DNA of 64,000 nt from Ciborinia camelliae (lineage: Eukaryota > Ascomycota > Leotiomycetes > Helotiales > Sclerotiniaceae). Position numbers and translations under genes: made by a program. Position 1 is the stretch's first letter. Every line of letters starts with the position of its first letter. The notes below the pieces were generated by a model. It saw nothing but the letters and a program-made list of their open reading frames with translations, searched no databases and was not told the origin of the DNA. The DNA is taken from NCBI GenBank assembly GCA_025890175.1, contig JANPYM010000001.1, forward strand, positions 1,585,004 to 1,649,003, in the 5' to 3' direction. Shown piece by piece: positions 1-13,885 of this stretch.

Positions 1-1350
1 GAATGGTAGAATGCTAGAATGGCTCTCGACCCGAATCGGTTCTATATTTAAAAATTCAATTAAAGTCACGCCCGCGTATTTTTAACGTTTGGGGAGCGTG
101 AGTTTATTACTTCCCATATAATCTCCACACTGTTACTGTATATAGAATGCACAATATTACAACAAAGATATGACTTTGCCACGGATTTCCTCTTTATTAA
201 CTGAAGATTTCTAATACATAATGTATTTTGTTTTTTCAATATTGTCCCTATATATGTTCTATCTGTATAGGTGGTGTTGAATCTGCATAATGTAAGTAAA
301 CATACATACACCTTGCACTGAACAGTTTCTCTTCTTGTATAACGTATGAAAAGTCAAGCGACTTCGGGGGTGGCTGATGGGAAAATTTGAAGATTTATTG
401 AGATAGAAATATTTGCATTCGTATAGCTTCATAAGTTTTTGCATCATTAATGACCGACGAAAAAACCCCGATAGTGAACACTCAACGGTCTACGGTATCC
501 GCAATGTCGTGTCAATGTACCACAGACTCTATTGACGGCTACTTGCATCAAAGGAAATTGATCTGCAGTCATCACATTTTCAGTTTTTGTGCCTCTATTG
601 GTGATTACGCGTTGTCTTGGCTAAAGAGGCTCATGACTTGGAGGAATTTTCGATTACCTGGTATCTATCCTTGTGGTTGTCGACTCGACCTAATTTTGTT
701 CATGACTTTGAAGGCTTTTTCGATAAGGCGTAGTTGCAAGATGTAACGTTTCCGTGGTACACCTAGATCCTACACAAAGATATGGGGAGATTGGGCGGGC
801 CCGAATCATGTGTTTATTAACATATGCGTGCTTCAAGATTCTTGCATAATGAGTATTGGTCAACTCCCGGAAACAATGGGAATGCCGTTCTTTTAATTCG
901 AGCAAAGAAACTGACGTGCGGTCTGTGGAAAGGGATCGGTTTGATCGCATGTTGAACACGCGAGGTTATAGTATTGGATCACTTTTGTGCGACGAGTATA
1001 ATTCCGATCTTGTTGTACTATTGAAAACTAACATAAACTAGTCATGCACTTCAATCTCCACACTTGTATTCCAATCCTATGTGTTCCCTGACTCGAGCAG
1101 CTTCAACTCGTGGGCATGGCATGTTCCAATAATCACTGCATTTACGGATAGGCATGTCAACTTTCACCACATGTGTATACTTGACACGACCGAGGCCCAA
1201 AAAAAGAAATGATCTTGTACTTCCGCTGTTCTTTTCCTTTAGCAATACTTAATATATGAAAATCTCCCAGGGATAACTTCCCCCCAGTTTTCGTCCTACT
1301 GTCTTTATTTCAAGATTTTCCCTACCTTGCCGCGGAAATCACGACCGAGT
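1..1350. other. Intergenic, upstream of tyrosinase
   Basis: Only short unrelated open frames (under 100 codons) occur on either strand, with no recognisable domain. I see no repeat or RNA gene. The right part presumably holds the tyrosinase promoter, but no clear TATA box decides a start. Confidence 0.6.
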
Positions 1351-3844
1351 ATGATATTCAAATTTTCAACTGTCCCCTGGACATTGCTGGCTTGTTATAT
1401 CTTCATTACTTTTGCAAATGCCCAGTACTATCAAATAACTGGGGTGACAACTGGTATTAATTCGAATACGAAGGCTCGACCTTTCAGACAGAATATTGAT
1501 GATTTGCAAAACAATCCGGCACAATGGTAAGCTTCCACTCAGTGTATGTCCATTCTCATATTCTAATCACCAATATGGTTATGTTAAGGTCTCTATATAT
1601 CCAGGCGCTTATGGTTATGCAAGCTGCGAATGAATATACCGATGGGCTTTCTTTCTTTCAACTGGCAGGTGAGAGGTCTCTATATACCTGTATTGATTTC
1701 ATTAGTTGTACAATTATACACATTGCTCTGCGATATTGACATTTGAAACCTATAGGTATTCACGGTAGGCCATATATTAGCTGGGATGGTGTAAGTCAAG
1801 CTCCCAATGCTCCACTTACTGGCTATTGTACACATGGTGAGCCATTCCTACTTTGAATAGGAATATAACTGTTAATATACAGATAAGATTCGGTCTTGTT
1901 TACTACGTGGCATCGTCCCTACCTAGCGCTCTTCGAAGTATGAATCCAATTTCCCCTTCCAACTAAAAAACCACCCACTCACCCTCCCTTTCCAACAACA
2001 GCAAGTTCTCGCCAGTCACGCCCAAACGATAGCCAAAACTTACATCTCTACCCTCTACCCTACCTACCAAACCGCCGCTGATGACCTTCGCATCCCCTTT
2101 TGGGACTGGGGTGCCACCCCAAGCATGCCCAGCATCTTCAATGATCCCACCATCCCCATCGTACTTCCCTCTGGCGCTACCGCATACGTCAATAATCCTC
2201 TTTTCCGTTACAATTTCCAGAACAAACCACTTAATCAACAATATTTTCCACCGGGGGACCCTAATGACGGTATGATGCAACAGTATAATTGGACGGTAAG
2301 GAGTCCGGATAATCTCGGCAATGGACAAAGTGATTTTGATGCTGCAAATGCGAATTTGGAGAATGCGGGGCTGGGAGATCAGGTGGTGAGTTTAACTTGA
2401 ATGTTTCTTTCATTTCCTTAGGTATCTGGTTTGTATACTGGATGTGTGACTGGGATGGAGTTGGTGGAGAAATAGAGAAGATATGCTAATGTGAAAGGTG
2501 ATAGTGGACAGCAATTATGAAATCAAATACTTTCGATAATTTTGCTACGATGGCTAGTGCGGGGTCAAGTATAGTATGCTTAATCGGTTCACTAGTTCCT
2601 TTTTTTTTAATAACGGATTCCGTTTCTCGATCTCAAACTCTATTTTCCGTTCCTTGATACAGCTTTTATTCCTCAATTTGCTCGTTTTCCTTCAAAATCT
2701 TTTCTTGAAAGGCAATTACTGATTCGCCCATCTTGCAGGAGTCACCACATGGTGCAGTGCATGTTCTTGTGGGTGGTCAATATGGGCATATGTCTTTTTT
2801 GAGCTACGCTGGTTTTGATCCTATATTGTAAGTTTCCCTCCCTTCCAAATCGCTCTTCAAACATTGCATAGAACTGATCTGGCTAGCTGGCTCCACCACG
2901 CAAACGTCGACCGATTCTTCTCCATGTATCAAGCCATCAACCCCTCTGTGTATATGACGCCCCTAAAAGATGCCTATGGCACCTACACTATTGTCGCAGG
3001 CTCCACAGACACCGTCTCCACGCCCCTCAAACCCTTCGCCATCACTAGTTCCACCTTCTTCACATCGATTACTGCCAGATCGCTATCGCAATTCGGATAC
3101 AGTTATCCGGAAATCATGGATTGGAACATGACAGCCGCACAAATGACAAGTTATGTCACAGGAATAGTAAACCAAAAGTACAACGCCGATGGAAGCAACT
3201 CGAAGATCAAGAAGAGGAATTTTGAGAATAGAGAATCTTTAGAGCACCCATATGAAGGACCCCATGCAAACAAAACACTCCGAGAATGGACTGCAGCACT
3301 CAGTGTATCTAAACTCGACCTCCACGGCCAACGTTTCATCATCCGCATTTTCTTAGGAACAATACCGCAGGATCCAAAGGAATGGGGCAAGAGTGAGAAT
3401 TTGGTAGGGAGTTTGGTGATTTTACCTCCGCCCGAGGCTGCTGCTAAAAATGCGGCGGGGGCATTGGCATATGATGAGATTGTAGTGTTGAGGGAACCGA
3501 TTGTTGCAGGAAGTTTGGAGGGACTCGATGGAGATGTTGATGGTGATGGAGAGGGAACGGAGGAATTTCTGAAAGCGAATTTGAGATGGAGGGTACAGCT
3601 TGTGAGTTTTTCTTTTTTCTGGTGCTGTCTCTCGCTTTTTGCCAAAAAGAAAAAGAAAAAAAAAAGGATACTGGGCGTGCTAATAACTATAAAGCTTGAC
3701 AATACGCCACTACCCTCGAATTCACTGCCCACCCTCAAAATAGACGTTGGGGATGAGATTGTAGCTATTCCATATGATATTACCAAAAAGCCGGTTTATG
3801 GGGTAAAGACTCTGCATCCTGATATTATTGTTAGTGGGAACTGA
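1351..3844 (+). CDS. Secreted tyrosinase (type-3 copper phenol oxidase)
   Basis: Predicted monophenol/o-diphenol oxidase producing quinones for melanin or phenolic oxidation. Nine exons fit: 1351-1526, 1589-1668, 1756-1836, 1888-1937, 2002-2385, 2505-2573, 2739-2827, 2887-3601, 3695-3844, giving 597 aa. The ATG at 1351 opens a signal peptide (residues 1-24, ending FANA); the TTG at 1327 is not a credible start. CuA ligands are H88 (GIHGRPY), H112 (CTH, with C110 placed for the Cys-His thioether) and H121 (WHRPY). CuB ligands are H284 and H288 (SPHGAVH) plus the HH pair at 313-314 (FWLHHANVDR). A long C-terminal region follows, as in fungal tyrosinases, where it is often cleaved for activation. 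The last intron (3602-3694) is 93 nt and open, so retention would not stop translation. Family assignment is firm; exact splice sites are inferred. Confidence 0.9.
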
Positions 3845-6028
<2,184 letters not shown>

Positions 6029-6271
6029 GGGTATGAACAAGGGTATTGGATGGATAGGTTAGTTTCTGTTCTCTAGTAGTCGGATTCAGGGCGCATTTTT
6101 TGCGTAAGAAACACTGGCTCTTTCACTCAATAATGACGTCTTAGTTGGCTTTGCTATTATCCAGTGCAAATTTTTGTATCGATGAAGAATATATACTCGT
6201 CTGAATTGGCTCTATGTTGCACTTCCACTTTACACGTCCACGAAAAATAAACCATTATTTATCCCACTCAT

Positions 6272-7822
6272 CTACCTCGCCACACCCCCCCTTCCCCTTT
6301 CCCTCCATATCAAGTTCAAACTATAAGTAACGGCATTCGCAAATCCCACAAATTGTGCCGGCGCCTGCAAGATACCCAGAGCTCTGCTAGATATCGCCTT
6401 GGAGCCCGTGGCCTCGAAGACTCGATTCAGGATACTGGGTATCCAGAGTATGATATACATAATGGGATATCCGTTGAGGAGAAGCTGGGGATGTAAGTGA
6501 GCACCTGGTTATAGAAAAACCGTTCTGGGGATTCTCAAGGAGGATATGAAGTTCGCTTACCATGTGTTTGATTTCTCTCTCGGACTTCTTGGTTTGCTGT
6601 TGCATATAATGGCTGGTAATTGTGGTATCGACTTGGATAACTATGGGACACTTGGCCTGGCAATCTTTGTCGGGGAGAGTGCTAGAAGATGACAGTGACG
6701 TCCCATGATTTTCCTGCAACTCCTCGCTGGGTAAATATCTAGTATTTTTTCGTTGGTACCATCTTCTCCTGGTGTTGTTCACATTGAAACTTTCATTCTT
6801 CAGCATTCGACTAAAATTGCTCAAGTACCACCAAATATACGTATATATGATGATCGTGGTGAGCATAATGGCAAATCGCCAGCCGTGAGTGAGGCTGTAA
6901 CGGAGATCACTGATAAATTCCACCAATTAGTTATTGCTTGTCACTTCAGGCTGTGAAAAACGGATCCCATTTCAGACGCAAGGATAGACAGAAGGCTCGA
7001 TGATATTTCCGTAGTTTCGTTCTGCTACTTACATGCGATCCCTAGCGATCCAACACCAATTACCACTAACTGGTTGCATTGCGCCCATAGCTGTGGCCAG
7101 CGTGCTCGTAATCAACGGAATAATCCATACTGAAAGACAGATCAATGTTTTGCTACGCGTAGATGCTACCGTGACCCGATCTTTTTGACGGACAACCATC
7201 AACGTCACAAGACCAATAGCCAGGATCGAAAAGTCAGTGGCTTGCACAGAGAGTTGCTCTATCCATCCATTAACGGTGCATGCTGGTCCCGGTAGTAATT
7301 TGTGATTTCGGATGTAGATAGCACCCGATATGGTATTGGTGAAGGAATTGATAAAATCTACAGATGTCAATTAGTTTGACGGCTCTCATATCTATATTTT
7401 CTGGGGCCTTTTGTAAATGATATGGTTAACTTACCAGAAAGAGCTAAGTTGAAGACTAGAGCATGTCGAAATGATCGCTGGGTGCGGTGCCATATAGCAA
7501 AACAAACCAAGACAATGAATGTGGTTATAGCAGAAAGTGTACTTCCAGCCAGGGCAATAGGCGCCGAAACATTATCATAAACCATTGTATTGATTGTCAG
7601 ACACTCAATCCAAGCTTCATTTAAAAAAGCAAGTAAGGAGGTAACAAAAGAAAACCGGGCGCGGGGTCTCGATATTGAAAAGCCATCAATTTCACCAGCA
7701 ACATGCAATATGGGAATTATTTGTACTCCACAGCGAACGCAAGTGTAAAGCCATGATTTCAGACTTTTGGGTTTGACAGCGGCTGCGAGTGCGGTTAGGA
7801 CCGTAGGTCCGTTGGCAGACAT
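6272..7822 (-). CDS. cAMP-receptor-like seven-helix G-protein-coupled receptor
   Basis: Four exons on the minus strand (7435-7822, 7033-7357, 6561-6909, 6272-6484) join in frame to 424 aa. The translation shows the layout of fungal class V (Dictyostelium cAMP-receptor-like) GPCRs: several hydrophobic helices, a first cytoplasmic turn with a long basic/aromatic segment, NLALSDFINSF in a helix, then the conserved GPACTVNGWIEQ (extracellular Cys) and QATDFSILAIGLVTLMV, and the LRYSLTHGWRFAIM helix. A long Ser/Thr-rich third cytoplasmic loop follows before the last two helices (NGYPIMYIILWIPSI; QFVGFANAVTYSLNLIW). The start is the first ATG, ahead of MSANGPTVL. It probably senses an extracellular cue through heterotrimeric G proteins; the ligand is unknown. 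Introns of 76-123 nt have normal GT-AG ends and a branch-like AACTAAT before exon 3. Confidence 0.85.
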
Positions 7823-10800
7823 TGAATGGACCCCAATCTCTTGGAAGATACCACAAGGTCAACACCCATCAGTACTGGTACAGCCGCTGCAACCATGAGC
7901 TGAGCTCAGTCACAATCTTTACTAACTTTATTTCCTGAACGCGTTCCTGGATTAAAATAAGTGTTGTATTACCACGTTGTGACAAAAACCTCATTCAACA
8001 GGCCGAATACATCGGATTATTGAGCAAATATACAATTTAAATGGCCCTTCGTAAATAAGCCATTCGGGTTTATTCCAATGCGCATCGATCTAGACGTAGC
8101 CATGCCATTAATTAGGTAGTAAGTTAAGTGCTATCAGGCCTTTGATTTCCTTCAAGTTGTGATGAATATATTTCCATCCTTTTCTTTTTTAAAAAAAAGA
8201 ATTCTGTGCATGTACATAGAATACGCCTATAGCTAAGGCTATAGGTATGCCTGCAGAGCATTGTGTAAAGCCGAAGATTTTTGAAACACGGGATGCAAGA
8301 CGCTGTATCCCATTTCAGGATTTCAAGGAGCTTGGGGACGAGGACCGGAGAGACGATATGATCTGTACAACGTCGCACTACCGATAAGATATCAAATCCA
8401 ACAAGGTGTGTGAGCCAACCGCATTCTCTCTTTCCCATAGTAATCAATGACTCCAAAGATATGAGCAGCAGCCCGCATTCAATATCTTAATCTATCGGCT
8501 ACGACTTAGTCTACTAGCTGAACCGAACTACTCGTGACAAAGATCTAGCCATATTCGTAGAATATCAGTCAAATACATGATGAGAATATCTTCCAAAGAT
8601 CAGATATTGACGGGTTCGAGCTCTCAACGCGGAGAAATTTCTTTATATTCAAAGCTAACTCCAAGAACTTGAGAGACCATTTTGAGTGAAAAGAAAATCT
8701 CATATGCAGGATGGAATAACGGCTTGCTGAGATCTTGGTTAGCGGCTGGAGAACATTTCCAATGAGCATTTAAGAAATAAATTAAAGGCATATATATAGC
8801 AAGCTGGATTGCTTCTTTGAAGTTATTTATATCTAGTGAACTCGGGTGCATGTGGATTCTTTTCTCGGAAACTACATTTCTTTTATTTTCAATTATATTT
8901 GGATGGAAAAATGATATGAAATCAATTCCTTTTGGTTGGATTATTGATTAGGGTATGCACTTTATATTTTACTGATAAGAAATCACAAACTCTGAAGTTT
9001 AGAAAGGATAATGCTTTTGAATGAGAAGGGGGTGGTAAAGTATCATGAGGATTACAACATTTGACTAGCCTTATTCATTTCATAACTTACAGTACCCATT
9101 TCAAGTTATCATCACGCACGTTGACGCTAATAATTTTGGCTCTAAAATACAATCAGATTGTTTTGTTGCATATTTTATATTCAATAAATAACCTCAGGTA
9201 GCACATAAATCGAGGTAAATCACAGGATAAGCACCACCGATTGAGTAATGCAAAGAATGTGGAGATAGGTGTGACTGTTGTGTATGGTCTTGAGTATTCT
9301 TAATATATGAAATCTCTTTTGAAACCAATGCATGGGATTATGGGTATGCTGCGCAGGGTACATACTTTTCATATCTCGAGGTCATTTGAAGTCTTCAAGA
9401 TTAGTCTAAATATTCATGTCGAATCGCAACTATCCAATGGGCCACCGTAAATCTGCTGGAACTGCGTGGAATCTTTCCTACCTAACAATATCCAACTCGG
9501 CGAGAAGAGTATCTCTTGGGCCTGGATAAACATCACTTTTGCCCCACCTGTTGCACAACAGTATCAGCACAATACTATTTGCTCGTGTCTTTGTCTTTTG
9601 GCTCTGGACGCGAGAATTAATGTTGAAGATTTCTGAGCGGCAGCCTTGCCATCAAAGAACTTCAATTTTAATAAATCCATCAAGCCCCAGGATGCCTCGG
9701 GCTGAGTTATATTAAATTCATGATACTATTTATACTCATTGTTACAGAAATATAGGTTTAGCTGAACCGTATATGCTCATGCATGCTAACAATAAACTTT
9801 GGCGAACCGAGTAGAGCCTGCTTCGTTTTACAGAATAAATGAAGTTATCAACGTCTGCTTCGTCAAACCGATCAGCCCAGGGGTTTCGTTATTAACTGTT
9901 CGTCACAGATTTATTGGCACCCCTATCCTACCTACCATGGTGAAAAGTGCTTACAGTTTCAGAGACGGGAGATACCAATATACCAATTGGTGTTGACAGT
10001 GAGTTAGTAGGATCTATTGCGGTCTGCAATATCTCTGAAACAGGGACGACCTACCAATGCACCTGACGAAACCGAAATATTTCTGTGGCTACTTGAATCC
10101 CAATCGATGTTGGTACAGCCTGAGGCTCCGCAACTATATTTCTAGGTATCTAGAGCATAGCCAGCTATGCCTTTGAAAAATCCACCACCTCGAGCTTCCA
10201 AAGATTTATTCTCTCGATCCTTTTCCAGCTCCAGCCCTAAAGCTCAAAATTTTAGACAAGCAAATTACTGTTTGTGCGGAGGACCATTCTGTAAAATCTG
10301 ATCTGCCAGCACATCTATAGTCTCAAACAGGACATGCCTCCTCGCAAAAGCCGTTGAGATTTACCGAGCCTTTTGAAGTGCTTAAGCTTGCAGCGGAAGA
10401 CGGTTATTGACAGAAAATGACTTCCAGAGACGGTTGGTTTGCTTACCTTGTGAAAGAAAGGCAAATGTGCGCTATCTACAACATACACGATGGATACACT
10501 CTATCTAATCTTGAGCCTATAATATTGTTTACTTCTTGCTCAAATATAAGCCCAAATATAACAAAACTATAATCTCTGATATAATTTCCTTGTTCGATAT
10601 TCTCGAGGATTCTTCTGATACATCAACATCAATACTATAGATGGAAAATAATACTGTAATTCAGCTAAAATGGTAGATAGGTCAAAAATGGTGGCAGCAT
10701 CAGAGTCAGCCTTTTCACGGCTTTCATATAGTACCGTGGAAACATTCTCATAGATGTAGAACAAAAGTTAGAGGAGCTGGCAGTAAGAATACATCCTATC

Positions 10801-12568
10801 AGAGCCTAGGATTTGGTGATTGGGGCTCAATATTAGTGTTTCATGGGGTGAGAGTACGAATGATGAGAGTAAGTATAGAGATGTGAACTTGGAGGATTGA
10901 AATAGATGGGTGCCGAATGAAGATTATTTTGATATTCCCGAATGATACCTAATAGAAATTTCCTTCCTGTTTGTAAATTAGACACTCTAGACACTCGTCT
11001 CATCTTATCATGAGTAAGTTCAAATTTCTCAAACCGTCACCGACACAACCTTTTGTTTTCATCTAGAGAATTAAGATTAGAGAGACTGGGAAGTATAATG
11101 TTTGGATCGTATCGATCCTTGTCGAAAAACATTCATGAATCCTACTTTGAATCGAAGATGGAGAGTAATGTGGAAAAACTCAATTCATGAGTTTGATTGC
11201 TGGTAGAAAGAGAAGGAAACGAAGCAGTGAAGTACTGCCCGGATAAAGCTATACATCCATAAAGATGTATTGGAATCATTCGTGCACTTGCAGCAATGGA
11301 AGAATTCAAGCCAAGTAGATGTATTATTTCCCTGGGGCAATAACAACTAGCTACTATAATTGCATTTGCAATTGTAAATACCATCATGACATTCGCCCAA
11401 GCGCGAAAACTGATCACAACCACTTCATCCCTTCATTGTCCTCTCTTCAATTTACTCCATAACATCCCCGAAAATCTTCGCCCGAAAGTTTTCGGCCTCA
11501 ACTCAAATTACAACCCACTCCCACCCTTAAACGAATCTCCTCAAAAAACAGTACAGCAAAACACACACACAAACATACTATCAACCAATACCTCCTCCGT
11601 ATCCCTCCACAGGAACTTATGTTGCATATCTACACCGGCTCCGAAAACTCTAACTCTCGGACTTCCGAGGTTTTACTATCTTCTTCCTCATTCCTTATCT
11701 TTCTTCACTTTCCAAAAAGTCCCAAAGATTTCACAACATATCAAAAAAAACCATTGCCACGAAAAACAACTCTGGTCCAATTTCTAGATCTGGGCATGCA
11801 ACAACGTAATAAGTGCATAAGCTCACCTCCCATCGGGTAACTTTCCCATTTTAAGAAACGACAAACGAAAAATATCATGTGAGGAATACTAGAGGTGGTA
11901 GGAGTTGAACTGGATTGGATGTTGGTTGATATTGTTTATGTTTTGGTTGCAGGCCATTGTTCGGATCCGGGTATTGTGAGATGTGGGGATTTTAGGGACT
12001 TTCGGATATAGGGGTCGGAGACGGGACTTGGCACTTGATCTCAATATATCATATACTCGCTTATATTGGTTGGTTAGATCTTAAAGTGAAATGAAATGGA
12101 TGAGGAAAATAGATATAAGAAATGATCGAATGTGACACGTGATGAGGAGGAGGAAGTTCGTCACGATTCTGCGGATATCATAGCAACGGCGTGAAACGTA
12201 GGACTTCACCCCAAAGGAAAAATACTGTCCATATTCAACGCATAAACTTGATCCGAACACTATCCATTCGGGATTCATCGTCCCAATGTTAATTACGCCC
12301 TAATCCTAATCACGTGTCACGCATTTGCTCCGGTCCCCCTGAGATACCATCAAGTTTGTTCTGATGGTTCCTCGTTCAGCAATCTAAAACCATCCCTGGT
12401 ATCCATCGAATTAGAAGTTGCAAGACGCGCTATACGTCCGAGGAAGGCTGTTGCTGGCTGAGTAGTATATCTACCTGCAAAGCTAATCCATCCCTAAAAT
12501 ATCGGTCTCTACAAGACCTGCTAATCCAAATCGGAGGTTTGTGCTAAGAGTCAATGATCCCTTGCTTA
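7823..12568. other. Long gene-poor intergenic stretch
   Basis: About 4.7 kb with only short open frames and no domain I recognise. Local features are small: an inverted repeat CCTATAGCTAAGGCTATAGG near 8226-8245, A/T runs, and a CT-rich stretch around 11400-11780 that gives an open frame of low-complexity translation. I see no RNA gene. It may include promoters of the GPCR (left) and old eroded sequence, but I can support nothing specific. Confidence 0.5.
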
Positions 12569-13473
12569 TAGACTACGCATAAAATACCCGCCCCGTACGG
12601 GTACCCGCGGATTATTTGCCCCGCGGGTTACCCACAAAGCCTTTTATCTGTTTCGCGGGGCCTTGTTGGGATTTCAAAATTACCCGTCTCGTACGGGTTA
12701 TTTACAAATAATTTGCAAATAACCTATTTACTTGCGGGTTTTATAAATAATTTATAAATATTATTAATCGTATATCCTGGGATGACCAGTAATACGGTAG
12801 GAAGGAAGTACTAGGGTAGAATTATAGTAGATTGATTTGACTAAGGAGTATGTATTTGGTGGCAGCCCTTATATGCTACTCCCCCATACCCTATGCGGTA
12901 TAGCTTACCACGTGATCCCTGATCATGTGACCGGAAACCATGTGACCTGATTCCTCAATAAATATTATAAATATTTATAAATATAATATAAAAATTAGTA
13001 TAAATATTAGTAATATAAATGTCGGATCACCTCGATGGTATAATTGATATATTAATGGTAAGGTAGTATTATATTATAAAAGGCATGTAGATCGATCGTA
13101 GATCGATCTGCGGGCTTATATGCCCGCGGAGCGCGGGCATATCGGCCGCACGCGGCCGCGCCCCGGTGAATCTGCCCTGCAGATTCACTGGTATCGCAAC
13201 AATAAAAATTATAAATAGTATAAAAATTAGTATAAAAATTATGAATAGGTTTAAAAAAATAAGCGAAATCTACAAAATCTATTAAAAATCTATAATTTTG
13301 CAAATAATTTATTTATCCGCCTTATACAGGTTATTTACAAATTATTTGTATTTACCTTATATGGGGTACGGAGTACCTATTAGGATTTCGTATTATTTGT
13401 CCCGCATGTGGGTTATTTGCAAATAATCCGTTAGCTTTAATATCTGTTTCGCGGGGCCCTGTTGTGCAGTCTA
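12569..13473. mobile_element. Non-autonomous hAT-like element with GC-rich hairpin core
   Basis: An exact 8-bp direct repeat CTTGCTTA flanks the element (12561-12568 and 13474-13481), the target-site length of hAT transposons. The ends are inverted: left TAGACTACGCA, right (reverse complement) TAGACTGCACA, differing only by transitions as expected after RIP. Inside, GC-rich motifs repeat in direct orientation near each end (TCTGTTTCGCGGGGCC at 12648-12663 and 13443-13458), with RIP-like AT-rich sequence between. No transposase frame is visible. The middle (about 12778-13201) may be a separate nested insertion. Confidence 0.72.
12778..13201 (-). mobile_element. Possible nested LTR-like relic
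   Basis: Read on the minus strand this segment begins TGTTGCGATACCAG and ends CTGGTCATCCCA, i.e. TG...CA-type ends like an LTR. It contains a GC-rich hairpin cluster (13087-13200) resembling that in the solo LTR at 50736-50941. I find no matching target-site duplication, so the boundaries are tentative; it could simply be the interior of the hAT-like element. Confidence 0.3.
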
Positions 13474-13885
13474 CTTGCTTATTCTAGTTGGAGAGTTTTT
13501 ATGGGAGTACTTTGTTAGAGACGCCAAATCAGTCTCGTAATATATATCAGTCGCTCCCAATTCTTCTCTAAGGTGGAAAATGGGCTCCGCCGGAGCTCTG
13601 CAACTTTTTCTACATTTTCTGATATGTTATCAGGATACAGGAGATCAACAGCTGGCACGGTTGAATTATTACTCACGAACTCGCCCAACTCATGTTCATC
13701 GGTGCAGAGAAACTGTAAATGGAACAATAGTTTAATCCCTTCTATGGCCCAAATGATTCCAAATAAAACACACTTTCATAGCCCAAATGATCCAAATAAA
13801 ATATTGAGACACTGCAAAGATGATCTGGAAACAGAAAGTATACAACAACTGCCCATTTTGAGCACTTCCAAATCATTCTCCGTAT

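Noticed and set aside
1327..1350. TTG-initiated extension of the tyrosinase N-terminus
   Set aside because: The ATG at 1351 starts a textbook signal peptide; the extension would bury it.
3602..3694. Uninterrupted reading through the last tyrosinase intron
   Set aside because: The stretch is a 93-nt GT-AG intron with a poly-Lys/Phe translation and a branch-like site; length divisible by three explains the open frame.
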